Source of the DNA: Bacteroidota bacterium
Lineage (GTDB): Bacteria; Bacteroidota; Bacteroidia; Chitinophagales; Chitinophagaceae
Length of the DNA: 64,000 nucleotides
Reading direction: 5' to 3'
NCBI GenBank assembly: GCA_030706605.1
Contig: JAUZOE010000004.1
Coordinates: 62,001 to 126,000 of the forward strand
Below the pieces are notes generated by a model. That model saw only the letters and a program-made list of their open reading frames with translations. It was not told the DNA's origin and made no database searches. The position numbers and the translations under genes are program-made. How positions within the stretch are numbered: the stretch's first letter is position 1; every line of letters starts with the position of its first letter. This document shows positions 58,007-64,000 of the stretch, piece by piece.

Positions 58007-58717
58007 GTGGGAAGAATATTTGAAGTAAGAAAGTCAACCATGTTTGCCCGATGGGATAAAATGGCAAAACAATTTACACGCATCGGCAAAGAAATAGACA
58101 TTGCTGTAAAACAGGGTGGACCCGATCCTGACAATAATGCTTCCTTACGGCGTTGCATTATAAACGCGAAAGCGGTTAACATGCCTAAAGACCGAGTGGA
58201 TGCAGCTATTAAACGCGCTATGGGCAAAGACAAAACGGATTACCACGAAGAAGTTTATGAAGGTTATGCACCACATGGCGTGGCATTGCTGGTAGAAACC
58301 GCAACCGATAATCCAACCAGGACCGTTGCCAATGTTCGCATGCATTTCAATAAAAATAATGGCTCGCTGGGTACCAGTGGGAGCGTATCCTTTTTGTTCA
58401 ATCATATGGGAGAATTTAAAATCAAAAATGAAAACTTGGATATAGAAGAACTGGAACTGGAATTAATTGATTTTGGCCTCGAAGAAATCGGTGAAGACAG
58501 CGAAGGCAACATTATTATCCGTACTCCTTTCAACGAATTCGGGAATATGAGTAAGGCTTTGGAAGAAAAAGGAATTGACCTGATAACTGCTGAACTTACC
58601 CGAATTCCGACAACGACTGTTGACCTTCCTGAAGACCAGGCAAATGAAGTCTTGAAGTTGGTAGATCACATGGAGCAGGACGATGATGTACAAAAAGTAT
58701 ATCATAATTTGAAATAA
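58007..58717 (+). CDS. YebC/PmpR-family DNA-binding transcriptional regulator
   Basis: GTG at 58007 is the start, since MGRIFEVRK is the conserved family opening and no ATG is near it. The 236-residue protein continues with [58 protein letters not shown] and [10 protein letters not shown], the full YebC/TACO1 pattern. Members regulate transcription or help ribosomes translate proline-rich stretches. The gene is monocistronic in appearance, with a weak hairpin and T-rich stretch just after the stop. Confidence 0.93.
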   Translation: MGRIFEVRKSTMFARWDKMAKQFTRIGKEIDIAVKQGGPDPDNNASLRRCIINAKAVNMPKDRVDAAIKRAMGKDKTDYHEEVYEGYAPHGVALLVETATDNPTRTVANVRMHFNKNNGSLGTSGSVSFLFNHMGEFKIKNENLDIEELELELIDFGLEEIGEDSEGNIIIRTPFNEFGNMSKALEEKGIDLITAELTRIPTTTVDLPEDQANEVLKLVDHMEQDDDVQKVYHNLK

Positions 58718-58745
58718 GGGAATAAAACTCCTTTATTTTTTAAAT
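58718..58745 (+). terminator. weak terminator after the YebC-family gene
   Basis: AATAAGG and CCTTTATT around an A-rich loop pair with one bulge and run into TTTATTTTTT. The stem is short and A/U rich, so efficiency would be modest. Confidence 0.35.
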
Positions 58746-58789
58746 TGCCACAACGCTCAAATCGTTTAATTTTTCTTAAAAGGCGATGT

Positions 58790-58812
58790 ATTTCATAAAC
58801 CACTTATGAAAT
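58790..58812. promoter_or_regulatory. 9-bp perfect hairpin between the YebC-family and macroglobulin genes
   Basis: ATTTCATAA (58790-58798) pairs with TTATGAAAT (58804-58812) around ACCAC; flanking AAGG and CCTT (58780-58783 and 58817-58820) could extend it with an internal loop. No U-tract follows, so it could be an operator or leader structure rather than a terminator. Confidence 0.4.
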
Positions 58813-58898
58813 GGCTCCTTATTTGCATCTACTTAAAAACCCTTTTCGTCAAACCACTGCCGGGGATAGTTTTTTATCTTTAAAGTAAATTAATCTTC

Positions 58899-61800
58899 AT
58901 GCGATTGAAAAATATTCTTCTACCCGTAATTATATTTCCATTTATTTTCTTTTTGGGCCTTTCTAATACAAATGCGCAAGTGAAACACAATAACTATCAT
59001 TCACAATGGAAAAACGTGGAAGATCTTCAGAAAAAAGAATTGATAAAATCGGCATTGAATGAGGTAGATAAAATTTACAACGATGCTAAAAAAAATGATA
59101 ATGATCCCCAAATCATTAAATCATTATTATTTAAAATCACGCTGCAACAAAATATCCAGGAAGATGCTTCAATAAAAAGTATCGATTCAATTGAGCAGGA
59201 AATTACCGTTTTAAAAGAGCCTTCAAAATCAATACTGCAAAGCATTGCAGCACAAATGTATTGGAACTATTTTCAGCAAAACCGCTATAAAATATACCAG
59301 AGAACCAATACGATCAGTTTTGATAAAAAAGATATTGCCACGTGGACAAGTGATGAATTGAATCAAAAAATAAGCGAACTCTATCTGGCTTCATTAAAAG
59401 ATGAATCACTTTTAAAACAAACAAACCTTGAGCCTTTTGATGCAATCATTTTAAAAGGAAATGTCCGCTATTTGCGACCTACTTTATATGATTTACTGGC
59501 GCACCGCGCTTTGGATTATTTTAAAAGTAATGAACGAAATATTACAAGACCTGCATATGCTTTTGAAATAAAAGACAAGGAAGCATTTGCCCCGGCAAAT
59601 GAATTCATAGAACACCAATTCCTGACAAAAGATTCTGCTTCATTGCATCAAAAAGCTTTATTGATTTTCCAGGATTTGCTTGATTTTCATAAAGATGATA
59701 AAACCACTGATGCACTCATAGATGCGGATATTGAACGCATTGATTTTGCCAATCGATATGGAGTAATGGCCGGTAAAGATTCATTATACATCAATGCATT
59801 AATTAACCTTAATAACAAATATTATCATAATCCTGTTTCGGCGCAGGCTTCCTTCCTCGCAGCCCAGGCCACCTATAATAATGCAGTTGCAGCCAACAGC
59901 AATAATGATTCTGCATCCAATTATACCGTAGTAAAAGCAAAAAAAATTCTTAATGAAATAGTAAAAAAATATCCGCAAAGTGAAGGAGGTATTAATGCCC
60001 AAAATCTTTTGAAAATTATTTTACATCCTTCCATTAACATAACCACCGAAAAAGTTAATGTGCCCGGCCTTCCTTTTCGCGCATTAGTAACTTATAAAAA
60101 TTCGGACCAGGTTTATTTCCGTATAATCCCTTTATCAAAGTCTCTTAAAAATTATTTACAGGAAAATACGGATAATGATACAACTTTTGCAAAATTAACA
60201 TCTGAAAAAAATATTCTAAACTGGAAACAGGATTTACCGTTTACCAAAGATTATCTTTCTCATTCTGTGGAGGTAAAAGTTGATGCATTACCTATTGGTG
60301 AATATGTGTTGCTAGGTAGTAAAAATGAAAATTTCAGCATGGATAAAAACCCGCTTGCTGCCCAATATTTTTATGTTTCCAATATCAGTTATATCAATAG
60401 CGGGTTACAGTATTTTGTATTAAACCGGACAACCGGGCAACCGCTGAAAGGCGCAACAGTCAGGGCATGGAATCAAATCAGTTATAATTCTTCAACGTCT
60501 AAAGATATTACTAAAAAGGAATTTTTTACAACAGATAAAAACGGCTATTTTTCTTTACCCAGGTCAAAAGACAATCGCAATAATAATGTGCGTCTCAATA
60601 TTCGGTATAAAGGTGATCACTTGTTTCTGGACAATTACCAATACATCTATAATAATTCATACACCGAGGAGGACGACGATTATGATGACCAACAGGATTA
60701 TGATGATTCTAATGCGAAAGTGTTTTTGTTTACTGACAGAAGTATCTACCGCCCCGGCCAAACGGTTTATTTTAAAGGAATTGGCGTAACCAAAGACTGG
60801 AAAACAAAAAAGACTAGATTATTAACCTATAAAGATTCTGTTCAAGTTTTTCTTTATGATGCCAATAATCAAAAAATTGATTCTTTAAATCTGCTGTTAA
60901 ATGATTTTGGTTCTATCAATGGAAAATTTAAAATACCGGAGAATAAATTAAACGGGGAATTTGAAATTAATGTCGCTGATTTTGATAACTCCTCAGTATA
61001 TTTTTCGATAGAAGAATACAAACGTCCGAAATTTTATGCGGAATTTGAAAAAGCAAAAGAAAGTTATCATGTAGGCGATACTGTTACCATATCAGGATTT
61101 GCAAAAGCCTATGCAGGAAATAATATTGACGGCGCTAAAGTAATGTACCATGTTACCCGGACTGCCCGGTTCCTTTATCCGTGGATGTTTTGGCGTACAA
61201 GTTATCCCCGGTCAAATTCATTGGAAATTACTCATGGCGAAATCACCACAGATGCTGAAGGAAAGTTTTCAATACAATTTGCTGCTATCCCTGATTTAAG
61301 TATTGATAAAAATACTGACCCCGTTTTTGATTATAAAATAGAAGCAGATGTTACTGACATAAACGGGGAAACAAGAATTACGGATATTACTGTGCCTGTG
61401 GGCTACAAATCCTTGAATTTGAAAATCGCTTTACCGCAGGGAAATGTGATTAATATTGATAGCCTGAAAAATATTTTTGTCAGCAGTAAAAACCTGAGCG
61501 ATCAACCACAAAAAGTAAAAGCTTCCATAAAAATTTACAGGCTGCAACCTCTCGGAAGGCTTATCAGGAAGAGGCTTTGGACAGCACCGGATAAATTTAT
61601 TATGCCAAAAAGTGAATTCATTCAATACTTTCCGCATGATGAATATACTGATGAAAGTGAAAAAGAATCCTGGCCAAAAGGACCAGCAGTTTTTTCAAGG
61701 ACCGACAGCATTTTCCTTAATTCTCAATTCTCGATTCCTAATTCCCAATTCCAACAGGGATGGTATGTAGCGGAAGCAACCGCAAAAGATAAATATGGGC

Positions 61801-64000
61801 AGGAAGTAAAAGACGTAAAATATTTCCAGGTGTATGATAAAAAAGCAGCTTCATTACCTGCTCCCGCATATGCATGGAGTTTTCCTGAAAAAAATTATGT
61901 GAAGCCCGGCGAAACGGGACATTTAATTACAGGCACTTCTGCATCAGATGTTTTTTTAATCCGGGAAATTGATAAAGCAAAGACAACTAATTACCAGCAA
62001 CCGACGACAGAAAAGCCATCTCCGGATTTTAGTTATTCTTCATTAAGCAATAGTAAAAAAAGTGTCGATTTTAAAATTTCAGAAGATGATCGCGGAGGTT
62101 TTGGAGTAAACCAGTTTTTTGTAAAAGACAATCGCTTTTATGTTATGTCCACTGCAGTATTTGTTCCCTGGGATAATAAACAACTCAATATTTCTTTTGG
62201 CACCTACCGTAATAAAATATTGCCGGGAAGCAAGGAAAAATGGAAAGTAAAAATTACCGGAAACAAAGGAAAAAAAGTGGCTGCGGAAATGCTGGCAAGT
62301 ATGTATGATGCATCGCTCGACCAGTTTAAACCACATTCATGGAATAACCTGGATAATATATGGCCCACTTATTCGGAATATAATAGCTGGGGAGGCGGAC
62401 AAAATTTTTCCACAGCCCGGTCTTTTGAAAAATATTGGAATGAAAAATATATTGAACAAAAAGAAAAAAGATATGATGCATTGAATTATTTGCAAGGAGG
62501 AATAGCAGGAGTTCAAATTAGAGGAAATTCATCTACCATATACAATAGAACTATGGCACCTTCTCCAGCTCTAAATGAAGTTGTAACTACAGGCTATGGT
62601 CTAAAAAAAATAGTCGAAACTAAAGAATTAATGAGTGCAACTGTAGATATAGAAAGTTCTAAAGTTGCTACACCACTTGACCAATCTCAAATTCAAATTC
62701 GTAAAAACTTCAACGAAACTGCTTTCTTTTTTCCTGATCTGAGAACCGATAAAGACGGCAATATTGAGTTCAGTTTTACGATGCCGGAAGCGCTTACCCA
62801 ATGGAAACTAATGACGCTGGCACACACGAAAGATTTGGCAAGTGCGTATACAGAAAGAACCATAGTAACTCAAAAAGATTTAATGGTGCAGCCCAATCCG
62901 CCGCGCTTTTTGAGAGAAGGCGACAGCATGGCGTTTACAGCCAAAATAGTAAACCTTAGCAATAAAATAGTAAATGGTAAGGCCGAATTTCATTTATTAG
63001 ATGCATCCACTATGAATCCTGTAGATGGCTGGTTTAAAAATACAATTCCCTCACAAAATTTTACGGCAGAGGCCGGACAAAGCACTTTGGTAAAATTCAA
63101 TATTGATGTTCCAATAAATTTCAATAATGCGGTTTTTTACAGAATAGTAGCGAAAGCCTCCCCCCATGGAGAAGGCTTGGAGGTAGCCTCTGATGGCGAA
63201 GAAGCCGCTATTCCTGTAGTGACCAACAGGATGTTGGTAACAGAAACAATGCCCTTACCAATGAGAGGCGATGGCACTAAAAATTTTAAATTTGAAAAGT
63301 TGCTTCAATCTTCTTCATCACCTTCACTCACTAATTATGGCTTAACGGTTGAATACACCACCAATCCTGCATGGTATGCCATACAGGTTCTTCCTTACCT
63401 GATGGAATATCCTTATGAATGTGCGGAGCAAACTTTTAACCGCTATTATGCCAATGCACTCGCTACAGAAATCGTAAATTCATCACCTAAAATAAAATCC
63501 ATTTTTGAGAAATGGGCAACGAGTGATACTTCTGCTTTGCTTTCCGATTTGCAAAAAAATGAAGAATTAAAATCTGTTTTATTAGAAGAAACACCCTGGG
63601 TTTTGCAGGCAAAAAGCGAAACGCAGCAGAAGAAAAATATTGCTCTGCTTTTTGATTTGGCAAAAATGAGCCTGAAGTTACAATCTTCACTTGATAAATT
63701 AACAGGGATGCAGTCGCCTGATGGTGGCTTTGTGTGGTTCAAAGGCGGACAGGATGACCGTTATATAACCCAATATATTATTTCAGGAATCGGGCATCTC
63801 AAAAAATTAAACGCACTGCCTGGGTTTCAGCAAAATGAATTAAAAAATATTTTGGATAAAGCTATCCCTTACCTGGATAAAATGCTGAAAAGAGATTACG
63901 ATAATTTAATAAAAAACAAAACAAAACTCGACCAGGACAATCTTTCAGCTATCGCTATTCAATATTTATACATGCGCAGCTTTTTTCCTGATTTCCCGAT
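58899..64000 (+). CDS. alpha-2-macroglobulin family protein, 3' end beyond the window
   Basis: The frame is open from ATG 58899 to the window edge (about 1700 residues). A signal peptide (MRLKNILLPVIIFPFIFFLG) is followed by a helical N-terminal part, then macroglobulin domains including VFLFTDRSIYRPGQTVYFKG near residue 620. Near residue 1200 is a short stretch with GGIAGVQIRGNSS and NEVVTTGYGLKK, which resembles SusC/TonB plug signatures. The bait/MG10-type segment AFFFPDLRTDKDGNIEFSFT follows, and the thioester motif YPYECAEQ sits at residue 1508 (63420-63431). Bacterial A2M proteins trap proteases in the periplasm or at the surface. The C-terminal receptor-like part is missing from the window. 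Confidence 0.88.
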   Translation, partial: MRLKNILLPVIIFPFIFFLGLSNTNAQVKHNNYHSQWKNVEDLQKKELIKSALNEVDKIYNDAKKNDNDPQIIKSLLFKITLQQNIQEDASIKSIDSIEQEITVLKEPSKSILQSIAAQMYWNYFQQNRYKIYQRTNTISFDKKDIATWTSDELNQKISELYLASLKDESLLKQTNLEPFDAIILKGNVRYLRPTLYDLLAHRALDYFKSNERNITRPAYAFEIKDKEAFAPANEFIEHQFLTKDSASLHQKALLIFQDLLDFHKDDKTTDALIDADIERIDFANRYGVMAGKDSLYINALINLNNKYYHNPVSAQASFLAAQATYNNAVAANSNNDSASNYTVVKAKKILNEIVKKYPQSEGGINAQNLLKIILHPSINITTEKVNVPGLPFRALVTYKNSDQVYFRIIPLSKSLKNYLQENTDNDTTFAKLTSEKNILNWKQDLPFTKDYLSHSVEVKVDALPIGEYVLLGSKNENFSMDKNPLAAQYFYVSNISYINSGLQYFVLNRTTGQPLKGATVRAWNQISYNSSTSKDITKKEFFTTDKNGYFSLPRSKDNRNNNVRLNIRYKGDHLFLDNYQYIYNNSYTEEDDDYDDQQDYDDSNAKVFLFTDRSIYRPGQTVYFKGIGVTKDWKTKKTRLLTYKDSVQVFLYDANNQKIDSLNLLLNDFGSINGKFKIPENKLNGEFEINVADFDNSSVYFSIEEYKRPKFYAEFEKAKESYHVGDTVTISGFAKAYAGNNIDGAKVMYHVTRTARFLYPWMFWRTSYPRSNSLEITHGEITTDAEGKFSIQFAAIPDLSIDKNTDPVFDYKIEADVTDINGETRITDITVPVGYKSLNLKIALPQGNVINIDSLKNIFVSSKNLSDQPQKVKASIKIYRLQPLGRLIRKRLWTAPDKFIMPKSEFIQYFPHDEYTDESEKESWPKGPAVFSRTDSIFLNSQFSIPNSQFQQGWYVAEATAKDKYGQEVKDVKYFQVYDKKAASLPAPAYAWSFPEKNYVKPGETGHLITGTSASDVFLIREIDKAKTTNYQQPTTEKPSPDFSYSSLSNSKKSVDFKISEDDRGGFGVNQFFVKDNRFYVMSTAVFVPWDNKQLNISFGTYRNKILPGSKEKWKVKITGNKGKKVAAEMLASMYDASLDQFKPHSWNNLDNIWPTYSEYNSWGGGQNFSTARSFEKYWNEKYIEQKEKRYDALNYLQGGIAGVQIRGNSSTIYNRTMAPSPALNEVVTTGYGLKKIVETKELMSATVDIESSKVATPLDQSQIQIRKNFNETAFFFPDLRTDKDGNIEFSFTMPEALTQWKLMTLAHTKDLASAYTERTIVTQKDLMVQPNPPRFLREGDSMAFTAKIVNLSNKIVNGKAEFHLLDASTMNPVDGWFKNTIPSQNFTAEAGQSTLVKFNIDVPINFNNAVFYRIVAKASPHGEGLEVASDGEEAAIPVVTNRMLVTETMPLPMRGDGTKNFKFEKLLQSSSSPSLTNYGLTVEYTTNPAWYAIQVLPYLMEYPYECAEQTFNRYYANALATEIVNSSPKIKSIFEKWATSDTSALLSDLQKNEELKSVLLEETPWVLQAKSETQQKKNIALLFDLAKMSLKLQSSLDKLTGMQSPDGGFVWFKGGQDDRYITQYIISGIGHLKKLNALPGFQQNELKNILDKAIPYLDKMLKRDYDNLIKNKTKLDQDNLSAIAIQYLYMRSFFPDFP

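Overview
The window looks like a chromosomal segment of a Bacteroidota bacterium, most likely a Chitinophagaceae-type or related gliding/soil lineage. The DNA is AT-rich. Two giant secreted proteins carry the C-terminal 'YPNP' sorting domain of the type IX secretion system (T9SS). Start codons lack obvious Shine-Dalgarno sequences. At least one promoter fits the Bacteroidota pattern TTTG-N20-TAnnTTTG. The capsule locus encodes a NusG-like UpxY-family protein. No rRNA, tRNA, CRISPR array or phage was recognised.

Layout. 1-5000 (minus strand): the 5' part of a heptose-phosphate kinase gene, translationally coupled to an amino acid permease; an OmpH/Skp-like gene broken by an in-frame TAG; a THUMP-type rRNA methyltransferase; and a small hypothetical gene. 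5007-8678 (minus): a 1223-aa T9SS cell-surface protein with SprB-like repeats and five cysteine-rich tandem modules. 8679-9378: a divergent control region with the best promoter in the window.

9379-38687 (all plus): a 29-kb exopolysaccharide/capsule cluster of the Wzx/Wzy type. It encodes a Wza-like export lipoprotein, a Wzc-like tyrosine kinase/co-polymerase, an UpxY-like antiterminator, GDP-mannose 4,6-dehydratase, a flippase, a polymerase, at least six glycosyltransferases, two NodB-type deacetylases, two extended SDR sugar epimerases, a Gfo/Idh/MocA oxidoreductase paired with an unassigned protein, the initiating WcaJ-like sugar-phosphate transferase, a FAD oxidoreductase, UDP-GlcNAc 2-epimerase, a methyltransferase, and a terminal GT2 plus membrane GT pair. 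Together these would make nucleotide sugars, assemble a lipid-linked repeat, flip and polymerise it, and export it.

38690-40130: an internally deleted insertion-sequence transposase. 40134-46271 (minus): a 2045-aa T9SS protein with a parallel beta-helix and fourteen 94-aa PKD-like repeats. 47096-58717: housekeeping genes (HerA-like ATPase, OmpR-type response regulator, rsmE, dnaB, pheT, a small coiled-coil gene, zapA, lysC, an Ldh2-family dehydrogenase, a YebC-family regulator). 58899 to the window end: a large alpha-2-macroglobulin-like protein with an intact CAEQ thioester motif and a short SusC-like signature inside it.

The most unusual items are the SusC-like motif inside the macroglobulin, the mosaic 14-repeat surface protein, the paired-cysteine loss in the 1223-aa protein, the leader upstream of the UpxY gene, and several perfect hairpins in gene leaders and junctions. 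I did not find a clear wholly new defence or mobile system.
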